Shown here: one piece after another, positions 53,065 to 61,682 of the stretch
Numbering within the stretch: the stretch's first letter is position 1
Layout of the letters: the number at the start of each line of letters is the position of its first letter
Source: JAWSVE01 sp033852115
Lineage (GTDB): Bacteria > Pseudomonadota > Gammaproteobacteria > Pseudomonadales > Cellvibrionaceae
Reading direction: 5' to 3'
Length of the DNA stretch: 64,000 bases
NCBI GenBank assembly: GCA_033852115.1
Contig: JAWSVE010000008.1
Coordinates: forward strand, 558,001-622,000
Program-made: the position numbers and the translations under genes
Notes under the pieces: model-generated
Told to the model about the DNA's origin: nothing
Database searches by the model: none
The model's input: the letters and a program-made list of their open reading frames with translations, nothing else

Positions 53065-54093
53065 ATGCTAGTGTTAGGAATCGAAAGCTCGTGCGACGAG
53101 ACGGGCATCGCTCTCTATGATAGCGAGCAGGGGCTAATAGGCCACCGCCTCTACAGCCAGGTGGCTGTGCATGCGGAATATGGCGGAGTAGTGCCCGAAT
53201 TGGCTTCTCGTGATCATATCCGTAAAACGCTGCCCCTGATCAAAGAGTTAATGGCATCGTGCGGCTGTTCGTCTGCCGATATCGATGGCATTGCTTACAC
53301 CAGGGGTCCAGGTTTGGTGGGGGCTTTGATGGTGGGGGCGAGTATTGGTCGGTCGCTAGCTTATGCGTGGGGAGTGCCGGCGATAGGTGTGCATCATATG
53401 GAGGGTCACATGCTGGCACCGATGCTGGAAGATACCCCGCCAGAATTTCCCTTTGTCGCACTGCTGGTATCCGGCGGTCATACGCAGTTGATGCGCGTTG
53501 ACGGTATAGGTCGTTATCAGCTACTTGGAGAATCCCTCGACGATGCGGCTGGTGAGGCTTTTGATAAAGCCGCTAAAATGCTCGACTTAGATTATCCTGG
53601 CGGTCCACAAATCGCCAAATTGGCTGAGCAGGGTACGCCAGGACGCTTTGTTTTTCCTCGCCCGATGACGGATAGGCCAGGATTAGATTTTAGTTTTAGC
53701 GGGTTAAAAACCTTTACTCTCAATACCGTTGCGGCGCATGCACAGGATGACGGCCTGCCAGATCAACAAACCATGGCGGATATTGCCCACGCGTTTCAGC
53801 AGGCTGTAGTAGAAACACTCTTCATAAAGTGTCGGCGTGCGCTCGAGCATACCGGCTTAAAGCGCTTAGTAATGGCAGGTGGTGTGTCGGCTAACTTGAT
53901 GTTGAGAGAGAAATTGAAAACCGGCTTAGCCAAAAAACAAGTGCAAGTTTTTTACCCCCGTGGTGAGTTTTGCGTGGATAATGGAGCAATGATTGCCTAC
54001 GCCGGATATCAACGGCTACAAGCCGGGCAACAGGATGATTTGAGTTTGAGTGTGCAAGCTCGTTGGCCGCTCGATACGTTGCCAGCTGTGTGA
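53065..54093 (+). CDS. tsaD: tRNA N6-threonylcarbamoyladenosine synthase TsaD
   Basis: A 342-residue protein taken from ATG 53065 (MLVLGIESSCDETGIALYD); the frame opens 8 codons earlier at 53041, and AAGGAG lies 12 bp before 53065. Iron/zinc ligands are in HHMEGHML, and LLVSGGHTQL follows; the ATP site includes MAGGVSANLMLRE. It completes the t6A37 modification of tRNAs. It is divergent from rpsU, as in many gammaproteobacteria, and is followed by folB. Confidence 0.95.
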   Translation: MLVLGIESSCDETGIALYDSEQGLIGHRLYSQVAVHAEYGGVVPELASRDHIRKTLPLIKELMASCGCSSADIDGIAYTRGPGLVGALMVGASIGRSLAYAWGVPAIGVHHMEGHMLAPMLEDTPPEFPFVALLVSGGHTQLMRVDGIGRYQLLGESLDDAAGEAFDKAAKMLDLDYPGGPQIAKLAEQGTPGRFVFPRPMTDRPGLDFSFSGLKTFTLNTVAAHAQDDGLPDQQTMADIAHAFQQAVVETLFIKCRRALEHTGLKRLVMAGGVSANLMLREKLKTGLAKKQVQVFYPRGEFCVDNGAMIAYAGYQRLQAGQQDDLSLSVQARWPLDTLPAV

Positions 54094-54136
54094 CGGTTAA
54101 GCACAATATTGATAAAAGAAAATTAAGTACGAGTTG

Positions 54137-54493
54137 ATGGATATTTTATTTATTAAAGAGTTACGCATAGATACTGAAATCGGTGTTTATGAATGGGAAA
54201 AAAATATAAAACAGCCGATTAGCTTAGATATCGAAGTGGCGACAGATATTCGCCGTGCGGCTGAAACTGACGAGCTACAATACGCGTTAGACTATCAAGC
54301 AATCGCCGATAGGGTGACGGAATTTATTACGCAACAGCATTATCATCTTGTCGAAACAGTCGCTGAGAAAGTGGCGCAATTGATACAAGACGAATTTAAT
54401 GCGAGTTGGGTGCGTTTGCGGATCGCGAAGCTTAGTGCGCTTAAGACAACTTCATCCGTCGGCGTAGTAATTGAGCGGGGCTCACGGGCTTAA
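54137..54493 (+). CDS. folB: dihydroneopterin aldolase
   Basis: A 118-residue protein from ATG 54137 (MDILFIKELRIDTEIGVYEWE). VALDYQAIA-like YALDYQAIADRVTEFI and HYHLVETVAEKVAQLI with the catalytic Glu follow, then KLSALKTTSSVGVVIER. It cleaves dihydroneopterin in folate synthesis. It overlaps or abuts the second folK gene. plsY, which lies between tsaD and folB in many relatives, is absent here. Confidence 0.92.
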   Translation: MDILFIKELRIDTEIGVYEWEKNIKQPISLDIEVATDIRRAAETDELQYALDYQAIADRVTEFITQQHYHLVETVAEKVAQLIQDEFNASWVRLRIAKLSALKTTSSVGVVIERGSRA

Positions 54494-54521
54494 GAAGCAA
54501 TGTAAGGGTGGTTCACGACTA

Positions 54522-55016
54522 GTGGTAGACGTTTACGTTGGTTTAGGAAGCAATTGTAATCGCGTTGAAAATATCGGACGCGCCCTTGATGCGCTGCGCA
54601 AGCTAGACTCTAATCTAATCACGTCGAAGTTTTATGAGTCCGCTTCACATTCCCCGGCGGCGGGGCAACATCCCTCCCCGTATTACAATGGTGCGGCAAA
54701 GCTCACTTGTGAATACTCTCCAGAAAAAATTAAGTCAGTATTAACGGATATCGAAAATGCTCTGGGGCGAAACCGCCAAAACCCAGCGGTTGTCACGATG
54801 GATATTGATCTGCTGCTGTATGGGGATCTTGTGATTACCACACCTGCCCTGAATGTGCCTCATCCAGACTTGTTACAATATCGCCATGTTTTATTGCCGA
54901 TCGCTGAGCTGGCACCGGGTATGGTTCACCCCGTGAGTAAAGTACCGCTTCAGCAATTGCTGAGCGAGCTGCCGGATCAGCGCAGCCTCTTCCATGTCGA
55001 TTTTCAGTCGGCCTAA
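54522..55016 (+). CDS. second HPPK-like protein (FolK paralogue) with altered catalytic loop
   Basis: About 164 residues if translation starts at GTG 54522 (VVDVYVGLGSNCNRVENIG); the frame reaches back to a TTG at 54471 inside folB. The fold is HPPK: GLGSN, FYESASHS, LGRNRQNPAVVTMDIDLLLYG and VPHPDLLQYRHVLLPIAELA. The two metal Asp (DID) remain. The W-x-x-R-T-L segment before them, which carries a catalytic Arg in the canonical enzyme, has become PAVVTM. It may be weakly active, specialised, or a pterin-binding partner of FolB. Confidence 0.75.
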   Translation: MVDVYVGLGSNCNRVENIGRALDALRKLDSNLITSKFYESASHSPAAGQHPSPYYNGAAKLTCEYSPEKIKSVLTDIENALGRNRQNPAVVTMDIDLLLYGDLVITTPALNVPHPDLLQYRHVLLPIAELAPGMVHPVSKVPLQQLLSELPDQRSLFHVDFQSA

Positions 55017-55102
55017 CTCAATACGCCTGCCTTTGCCCGATTTACGCAAACTTTTTCACGGCCTATTCTGGCACTTTTTGAAATGCCAACTACACTCAAG
55101 GC

Positions 55103-55552
55103 ATGACTGCTCAAATAGAAGCGCCTAGTGGCGCGGACATGGAAAAAATTGCGCTGCTGTTGGCCTGTTCTCAAGAAATAGCCTCAGAAGCTCTTGGCCA
55201 AACGATGGACGCGAGTCTTGATGACCTTAATCGTATCCAAGCCTTATTGGATGAAGGGATTGAGGGTGATCAAAAAACGCTAGCTCTCCAAGCGTTAGGG
55301 ATGACTTTCGGTCAGGTAATAGCCACGCAAAATACGGATTACGACTGGTGGATCATTGACGACGAAGATGGTCGAGACCCTTGCCTACGGTTTGGCGAAA
55401 CTGAGTTATTAATATACCCCCAAACCATTATCTCAAGACGCATTGAAGCGGGTGAGACGGTGGATGTATCCGCACTGTATCATTCGCTATGTGAGCAACT
55501 CGATGAGGTTGCTCAGCATCAACTTTCCGCGCACAATCCCGCATCTCACTGA
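55103..55552 (+). CDS. DUF3806-type protein
   Basis: A 149-residue acidic soluble protein. The central part (ALQALGMTFGQVIATQNTDY, then DWWIIDDEDGRDPCLRFGET) and the end (LLIYPQTIISRRIEAGE) fit the DUF3806 domain as I remember it. Function is unknown. The gene stands alone between folK-like and tauE-like genes on the same strand. Confidence 0.6.
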   Translation: MTAQIEAPSGADMEKIALLLACSQEIASEALGQTMDASLDDLNRIQALLDEGIEGDQKTLALQALGMTFGQVIATQNTDYDWWIIDDEDGRDPCLRFGETELLIYPQTIISRRIEAGETVDVSALYHSLCEQLDEVAQHQLSAHNPASH

Positions 55553-55608
55553 GTGTTGCCTTCGTAAAACGGTGATACTTTCCCCGTTCTTGTTTACGAT
55601 TGACATAC

Positions 55609-56340
55609 ATGTTTTTAGATATCACGCCGCTTGGATTGTTGCTCGCCTGTATAACGGTATTCGTTGGCGCATTGGTGCAAACCAGCATCGGTTTTGGCTT
55701 CGCCATTGTCTCAGCCCCACTTCTTTTCTTGATTGACGTCCGTTTTGTTCCTGGCGCGGTAATGATCGCAACCATCGTGAACAGTGCGTTTAATGTTTTT
55801 TATTTTCGCGCAAGTCTATCTATTCAATCTCTCGTTCCTGCACTCGTTGCCCGCATCCCGGGCACTATGTGTGGGGCGTTCCTCTTGTGGTGGGTGCCGC
55901 TGGAAGCCCTGGCTATATTAATCGCCGTTGCAATTGGATCAGCAATTGCTGCCAGCTTTTTACGGTTACCACTAACGCCGACGCCGGCCAATCTCGCTAT
56001 AGCGGGATTTCTTTCCGGCGTAATGGGTACCGCTACCTCTATCGGTGGGCCACCACTGGCTATCCTCATGCAGGGGCAAGAGGCAAACCACATTCGCAGC
56101 CAGTTGGCCGCATTCTTTTCGATAAGCGCCTTGCTCAGCTTGTTTGTACTGGGGGTGTCTGGGCAAATGCCGGCAACCCACTGGCTTATCAGTTTGCCAC
56201 TGATCATTCCGGTGTTGCTGGGTGGTTGGTTGGGGGTGCGTGTCGGCCCATTACTACCGGCACAGCATCTACGCTCTGTTTCGCTGGCTGTGTGCAGTCT
56301 GGCGGTGGTGTTCATGTTGTGGCGAACTTTGTCGCCTTAA
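55609..56340 (+). CDS. TauE/SafE-family membrane transporter
   Basis: A 243-residue protein from ATG 55609 with about eight hydrophobic segments. The duplicated motif of the family is visible: VFVGALVQTSIGFGFAIVSA in the first half and GFLSGVMGTATSIGGPPLAI in the second. The family exports sulfite, sulfoacetate or other organosulfur anions. The substrate cannot be named. No sulfur genes adjoin. Confidence 0.85.
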   Translation: MFLDITPLGLLLACITVFVGALVQTSIGFGFAIVSAPLLFLIDVRFVPGAVMIATIVNSAFNVFYFRASLSIQSLVPALVARIPGTMCGAFLLWWVPLEALAILIAVAIGSAIAASFLRLPLTPTPANLAIAGFLSGVMGTATSIGGPPLAILMQGQEANHIRSQLAAFFSISALLSLFVLGVSGQMPATHWLISLPLIIPVLLGGWLGVRVGPLLPAQHLRSVSLAVCSLAVVFMLWRTLSP

Positions 56341-56815
56341 CTTAGCCGCCTTAACTTTTTCGGTTGAGCGTGAGTTTCTTAAGAGCGCCCTTTTGATAAA
56401 GTCGGATATCGCTAGCAGATTTTGCAAAACTTGCCTGAATTGAGTAAATAACAGGCTGTTTCATTAGATTATTTTTATCTAGTTCCTTTGTTTTTATTCT
56501 ATAAATGCTCCATTTTTATTCCAGTTATCTTACACTAATGGATCAGTGTAAACATTGAGTAGTAAGAAAGCCGTTTACCCGCTTTTGATAACCGTTTATC
56601 GGTGGTGTCCCGAAACGCCTGAAACGCACATGGATGATTGAGTCACTTTGGTGGCTTGGAATATACGCCGAGATTCTTAAACTGAGACCCAGTTCCTGTT
56701 CTTATAAGGACGCAGTCCACATAGGTCTGATTGTTCTTATAGCGAAACGAGCGCTCAACTGACAGACGACCATACAACCAAGCGCCATAGCCATAGCCAG
56801 AGCGAGATAGTAAAA
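56341..56815. other. 475-bp interval with an operator-like palindrome
   Basis: No convincing gene. TTACACT (56530-56536) and AGTGTAA (56545-56551) form a 22-bp imperfect palindrome of the TetR-operator type. TGTTCTTATA occurs near 56697 and again near 56732. The region presumably controls the next ORF. Confidence 0.4.
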
Positions 56816-57241
56816 ATGATCACTAAAAAGAACCTTATGCCAGAAATGCAGAAAGTAAAAATGCAGGACCGGGATGGAAATGAGTTCTCAATGCAATTGG
56901 AGTTGCGTAAAAGTGACAGTAAGTATTTCGTTTTCTTGACCGACACACATCAATTGGGTGGTTCTCGTCTAGCGCAAGACGCCGTGTTTTTTATCGAGAA
57001 GGTGTGTCAGAAACTTTGCCTCGACAATACACACACACAATTTTATCGACACATATACAACGAACAAATGGGAAGCATGTTCGGTCGTTTTAACATCAGC
57101 TGGGAGAATACAGACGGTCCAAGTTATGGTTTCCAGATGCTGACCAACCTAGACGATGTAAATGGTATTAATAAGATGCTAAAGGAAAGTCAGGCTATTT
57201 CTCTTGCGGATCACGTTGCCGGGCGACGCAAAGTAGGCTAA
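56816..57241 (+). CDS. hypothetical 141-residue protein
   Basis: No family is recognised. The start at 56816 or at ATG 56837 is possible. The protein is a mixed alpha/beta soluble chain with a Lys/Met-rich beginning, a central YFVFLTDTHQLGGSRLAQDA and FYRHIYNEQMGSMFGRFNIS. A good terminator 90 bp downstream on the same strand supports real transcription. Confidence 0.5.
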   Translation: MITKKNLMPEMQKVKMQDRDGNEFSMQLELRKSDSKYFVFLTDTHQLGGSRLAQDAVFFIEKVCQKLCLDNTHTQFYRHIYNEQMGSMFGRFNISWENTDGPSYGFQMLTNLDDVNGINKMLKESQAISLADHVAGRRKVG

Positions 57242-57328
57242 AGTTCGCACCTCATTTGGCGTAGTGCTTAAGTTTTAGCGTTCTACTCCCACCAGTTTCC
57301 TTTCTAGTCCCCAAAGCTAGAAACCCCA

Positions 57329-57357
57329 CCGGGCCCCATAAAGGCCCGGTTTTTTTT
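57329..57357 (+). terminator. intrinsic terminator after the 141-residue ORF
   Basis: CCGGGCC (57329-57335) pairs with GGCCCGG (57343-57349) around a 7-nt loop and leads into eight T (57350-57357). It is a classical terminator on the plus strand, 4 bp before the stop codon of the convergent lnt. Confidence 0.92.
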
Positions 57358-57360
57358 GCT

Positions 57361-58905
57361 CTATTGTTTAATGCTAGGCTTTTGACCTCGATTAACCCTT
57401 AAGAAAATGCCGTGTATAGCTATTAACAAGAAGCTAAATAGCACACAGGGTGTGCTGCCCCACGCCATAAACGGTGTTGTCCCGCTTTTTAATACCACTT
57501 CGGATTCTACGGCTTGCGCAACAAATTGTTCTGAGCGAGCGAGAATATTTCCCTTGTGATCAATAATCCCGCTGATCCCATTGTTGGTGGAGCGAATCAT
57601 ATAACGCTGATTTTCGATTGCGCGCATTTGCGCAATTTGCATATGCTGAATTGGGCCTAACGAGCTACCAAACCACGCATCATTGCTAACTGTAATCAGT
57701 ACGTGGCTGTTTTGTGCGCCCTGAGCAACCAAGTCAGGGTAGGCAACTTCGTAACAAATGGCGGGTGACAGCAATGCGCCACCCGCTTGTAGACCACGCT
57801 GGTTAGGTGGGCCAAGTACTAAAATGGAGTGTGGTAGATTGAATAATTCAAGTAGCGGTCCGAGCCAATCACTCAGCGGCACATAATCACCAAAAGGCGC
57901 TAGGCGCTGTTTGTGATAAATGCCGTTTCCGAGCCCTGTCGCGACTATGGAGTTGTAGAACTTTCTATCAATGGGTGAAAGATACAAAATGCCGGTAATA
58001 AAGGTGGTGTTAGTTGCTAGCGCGCGAGATTTTATGTTTTTTAGAGCGGGCTCCAGCGCTTCGCTGTGCGGCCGATAATTTAAAATAAGCGGGATCGCTG
58101 CTTCCGGCCAAATAACCCAATCGTTTTCCCACAGTGATTCGCTTAGTTCGCCGTAGCGTTGCAGTGTCGGCGCTACAAAATCAGTATCCCATTTTTTCTC
58201 TTGAGGAATGTTGCCCTGCGCGATACCTACAGTCTTGGGTGTTTGGTAATCTTGAGTCCAGCTGACTTGTTTAAGTATCAAGCCTAGTGCCCAAAACGCC
58301 GCAGTAAGCAGCGCTATAGCAGCCCATTGCCTCGGCTGTCGTGGGTTGCGGGCTGCGAAACTCATCGCCGTGCCGGTCAGCGCAACAATATAGCCGACGC
58401 CAAGCACACCAAACACTGGAGCCCATCCAGAAAGCCAGGTATGAATGTGACCATAGCCCAAAAAAAGCCAAGGGAAACCGGTAAACAACCAGGTACGTAG
58501 CCATTCGCTTAGTAGCCACGTCGCGGGAAAACTCAGTGCAAACATCCAGTTAGATGAATTCAGCCAGCGCCCGCGTAGGCCAAACGGGATCGCAAAGACT
58601 GATGCAAGCAACAGGGTAAATAGTGCGGTGAGTAATCCGGCAAACGGCAAGGGTGCATTGCCAAATTCGTGGATACTGACAAACACCCAGCTAGTGCCAA
58701 CACCAAACATACCCAAACCGAAGGCAAGTGAACGCCAGAAGGCAAGTTTACCCTGCGAGTTATACAGTGATGCGGCTAAGATTGCGGTTGACAGTATTCC
58801 CGCAGGCCAAAAATTAAAGGGCGCAAAGCAGAGGGGAACGAGCGCTCCGGCTAACAAGTTTATACCCAGCCATAACGAACTGGGCTTCGGAAGTTGTAGT
58901 CGCAT
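57361..58905 (-). CDS. lnt: apolipoprotein N-acyltransferase
   Basis: A 514-residue inner-membrane enzyme. About six membrane helices fill residues 1-210, and a nitrilase-like periplasmic domain follows. The catalytic triad is seen as Glu in WVIWPEAAIP, Lys in YHKQRLAPFGDYVP and Cys in SPAICYEVAYPDL. One C-terminal helix closes it. It adds the third acyl chain to lipoproteins. It is last in the miaB-phoH-ybeY-corC-lnt group. Confidence 0.95.
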   Translation of the reverse strand: MRLQLPKPSSLWLGINLLAGALVPLCFAPFNFWPAGILSTAILAASLYNSQGKLAFWRSLAFGLGMFGVGTSWVFVSIHEFGNAPLPFAGLLTALFTLLLASVFAIPFGLRGRWLNSSNWMFALSFPATWLLSEWLRTWLFTGFPWLFLGYGHIHTWLSGWAPVFGVLGVGYIVALTGTAMSFAARNPRQPRQWAAIALLTAAFWALGLILKQVSWTQDYQTPKTVGIAQGNIPQEKKWDTDFVAPTLQRYGELSESLWENDWVIWPEAAIPLILNYRPHSEALEPALKNIKSRALATNTTFITGILYLSPIDRKFYNSIVATGLGNGIYHKQRLAPFGDYVPLSDWLGPLLELFNLPHSILVLGPPNQRGLQAGGALLSPAICYEVAYPDLVAQGAQNSHVLITVSNDAWFGSSLGPIQHMQIAQMRAIENQRYMIRSTNNGISGIIDHKGNILARSEQFVAQAVESEVVLKSGTTPFMAWGSTPCVLFSFLLIAIHGIFLRVNRGQKPSIKQ

Positions 58906-58976
58906 GTGTGATAACGCTTGGCGAGGTAAGGTCGTTATAATAATTTATTTTTATTAAGATTAAGAGTCGAATATAC

Positions 58977-59837
58977 CTACTCGACCTTGTTGACCCGCAT
59001 TAAATGAATTTGTCTGTTATCGGAATAAAGTACTCTGAACTCGAAGCCATTAACTTGTGTTGTTTCATTTCTCAACGGTAAGTGTCCGAAGGCTTGGGTT
59101 ACGATACCGCCAATAGTGTCGAATTCTTCATCACTAAAACCGCAGGCAAAGTATTCGTTAAAATCCTCAATGGGGGTTAGCGCTTTAACGACGTATTCAT
59201 TGTCGCCCATGGAGCGGATGAAGGAATCATCTTCGTCCTCATCGGTTTCGTCTTCAATTTCGCCAACAATTTCTTCTAGAATATCTTCGATGGTCACAAG
59301 CCCGGAAACACCGCCGTACTCATCAATGACGATTGCCATGTGGTAGCGGTTTTCACGAAATTCGCGAAGCAAAATATTGAGGCGTTTACTCTCGGGAATG
59401 ACATTTGCGGAGCGTAAAATGTTAGCGAGGTTAAAATCGTCTGTTCCATTAAGGATTAACGATAAAAGATCTTTCGCTAGTAGTATGCCTTTAATGTCGT
59501 CGACTGACTCTCCAATGACGGGAAAACGGGAGTGACCGCTTTCAATGACTGTGCTCAAAAAATCTTCGGGTTGTTGATCGATTTTTACGTAGACCATTTG
59601 CGAGCGAGGAATCATGATTTCTCTCACCTGCTGGTCGGCCACGTCCAGCGCACCTTCGATAATGCTGACAGCTTCTTGATCGAGTACGTCATTGTTGGCG
59701 GCTTCTTTGATGATTTCCATCAAGTCGTCGCGGGATTTTGGCTCCGATGAGAAGCCTTCCATTAATTTACTAAACCAATTCTTTTCTTGCCGCTGTTCGT
59801 TGTTATCTTGGCTACTGTGAGGTTCTTCGCTGTTCAT
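58977..59837 (-). CDS. corC: CorC/HlyC-family CBS-domain protein
   Basis: A 286-residue soluble protein. Two CBS domains (about residues 70-190) include IMIPRSQMVYV and MAIVIDEYGGVSGLVTIED. A CorC_HlyC transporter-associated domain follows (VVKALTPIEDFNEYF, then FDTIGGIVTQAFGHLP). It is linked to magnesium/cobalt efflux with CorA-type channels, though the mechanism is unsettled. The membrane domain of the larger relatives is absent. It lies between ybeY and lnt, the usual place. Confidence 0.92.
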   Translation of the reverse strand: MNSEEPHSSQDNNEQRQEKNWFSKLMEGFSSEPKSRDDLMEIIKEAANNDVLDQEAVSIIEGALDVADQQVREIMIPRSQMVYVKIDQQPEDFLSTVIESGHSRFPVIGESVDDIKGILLAKDLLSLILNGTDDFNLANILRSANVIPESKRLNILLREFRENRYHMAIVIDEYGGVSGLVTIEDILEEIVGEIEDETDEDEDDSFIRSMGDNEYVVKALTPIEDFNEYFACGFSDEEFDTIGGIVTQAFGHLPLRNETTQVNGFEFRVLYSDNRQIHLMRVNKVE

Positions 59838-59892
59838 TTTGTGCTTTTTGCTCCGCTGAGTTTTCAGCTAATAATATTAATTGTGTTGAGAT

Positions 59893-60393
59893 TTAAACCG
59901 CTTGTTGTTGCGGTGAGTCGCGATAAGGGTCATCTATACCGTGTTTCGCGAGGATGTGTTTTTCGATGGTTTCCATCACTACTGCATCATCAGCCTCAAT
60001 ATGGTCGAAGCCGGCGAGGTGCAGCGTGCCGTGAACCACCATATGAGCCCAGTGATTCTGAATGGTTTTTTCCTGCTCTTGAGCCTCGTTTCTGACCACC
60101 GGCGCACAAATAACTAAATCCCCAAAGTGTCGAAAGGGTAAGTCCACAGTAGCGTCTGATGGGAATGATAGAACATTGGTGGGGCGGTCTTTACCGCGAT
60201 ACTCGCGATTGAGAGTCTGACTCTCGTCGTTGTTGACTACACGCAAGCTTAACTCGATGGGGCGGTGATCTATTTCCGCCTGGGCTATTACGTCGCTTTC
60301 TTGCAGCACCGATTCCACCCAGGCGTTAATTAACGCAGGGTCGGGGGCGTCATCGCCATCGCTGGCAATTTGAATATCTACGGTTATGTCCAT
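59893..60393 (-). CDS. ybeY: endoribonuclease YbeY
   Basis: A 166-residue protein from ATG 60393 (MDITVDIQIASDGDD); the frame opens 43 codons earlier inside phoH but family length fixes this start. The zinc site is HGTLHLAGFDH (HxxxHxxxxxH), preceded by NREYRGKDRPTNVLSFPSD. It acts in 16S rRNA 3' maturation and 70S quality control. It starts 28 bp after the phoH stop. Confidence 0.95.
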   Translation of the reverse strand: MDITVDIQIASDGDDAPDPALINAWVESVLQESDVIAQAEIDHRPIELSLRVVNNDESQTLNREYRGKDRPTNVLSFPSDATVDLPFRHFGDLVICAPVVRNEAQEQEKTIQNHWAHMVVHGTLHLAGFDHIEADDAVVMETIEKHILAKHGIDDPYRDSPQQQAV

Positions 60394-60421
60394 GGGAATA
60401 TAAGAGAGAAGCGCCCGGCCG

Positions 60422-61504
60422 TTAATCGTCTTTTGGGTTATCTTTGTTGTCTGATTCATAAGCATCGTAAGCTTCGACGATACGTTGAACCAGCGGATGG
60501 CGAACAACATCTTTAGCATCAAAGTACGTAAATGAAATGCCTTTCACGTTATTTAAGATGTTGGAAACATGCGATAGGCCAGACTTATGATTTCGGGGTA
60601 AGTCGACTTGAGTGGGATCACCATTAATAACCGCTGTGCTACCAAAACCGATACGTGTTAGGAACATCTTCATTTGTTCCGGCGTGGTATTTTGGCTTTC
60701 GTCGAGAATGACGAAGCAATTATTCAAGGTTCGACCGCGCATGTAGGCAAGCGGAGCTATCTCAATGACGTTGCGTTCTATTAATTTTTCGACCGTTTCG
60801 AAGCCGAGCATTTCAAATAGCGCGTCATAAAGTGGTCGCAAATAGGGGTCTACTTTTTGAGACAAATCACCTGGTAAAAATCCCAATTTCTCACCGGCTT
60901 CTACCGCTGGCCGAACCAATACAATTCGCTCGACGTGGTTGCCCAATAATGATTCCACCGCACAGGCGACCGCTAAGTAGGTTTTTCCGGTTCCGGCGGG
61001 ACCCACGCCGAAGTTGATATCGTTAGTTTGAATTGCGCGGACATATTGCTGTTGGTGTTTACCGCGGGCTTTAACCGTACATTTCTTTGTGCGAATTAGG
61101 GTTAGTTCTTCAACGTTACCTTTTGAGGTGGCGTTTTGAGTGTTTGATTTAGCAGATGTAGCGTTGGCAACTTTCTCGGATTTAGATTCCATCAAGGTTT
61201 CGATCCCCGCTTGTTGTAGGGCTAAATGAATTTTGTCCGGTGTAAGTTCATCGTCACTTTCTGTTTCAGCGTACAGGTGTTCCAGTACTTCTGCCCCTAC
61301 ACGAGCGCCCTCGTAGTTTTCTCCACGCAGCACAAACAAATTCCCGCGATTGCGAATATCAACATTGAGTCGATCTTCGATCTGACGGAGGTGCTGGTTA
61401 TATTGGCCGCAGAGATTAGCGAGGCGTCGGGCGTTGTTGGGTTCTAATGAGACCCGGAAGGTATCAGACTGGGCTGTGGAGTTATCGGCTAAGTGACTGT
61501 CCAA
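60422..61504 (-). CDS. ybeZ: PhoH-like ATPase (YbeZ)
   Basis: A 360-residue protein. A KH-like N-terminal part (residues 20-90) precedes the P-loop NTPase core: INFGVGPAGTGKTYLAVACA, then VRPAVEAGEKLGFLPGDL and FVILDESQNTTPEQMKMFL (Walker B). It is the partner of YbeY in rRNA processing and RNA quality control. Order miaB-ybeZ-ybeY is the standard one. Confidence 0.94.
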   Translation of the reverse strand: MDSHLADNSTAQSDTFRVSLEPNNARRLANLCGQYNQHLRQIEDRLNVDIRNRGNLFVLRGENYEGARVGAEVLEHLYAETESDDELTPDKIHLALQQAGIETLMESKSEKVANATSAKSNTQNATSKGNVEELTLIRTKKCTVKARGKHQQQYVRAIQTNDINFGVGPAGTGKTYLAVACAVESLLGNHVERIVLVRPAVEAGEKLGFLPGDLSQKVDPYLRPLYDALFEMLGFETVEKLIERNVIEIAPLAYMRGRTLNNCFVILDESQNTTPEQMKMFLTRIGFGSTAVINGDPTQVDLPRNHKSGLSHVSNILNNVKGISFTYFDAKDVVRHPLVQRIVEAYDAYESDNKDNPKDD

Positions 61505-61682
61505 ACTGTTTTGTGATGTCCTGTATTTAAAAAGGTTAACCTAAGCGTACTCTAAAGAATGTATTCTGGAAAGCCCTTAAACCACCCGATTAACGTCAAA
61601 TTGGTTGTTAAATAGGTGGTTTATATGTCTTGACGGTATGAAAGCACAATTGTATGGCGATCTTAAGGCACGATGACGGTGA

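Noticed and set aside
55824..56345. Open frames of 158-163 codons on both strands over the TauE-type gene
   Set aside because: They overlap a clear membrane transporter and read as low-complexity, codon-shadow sequence.
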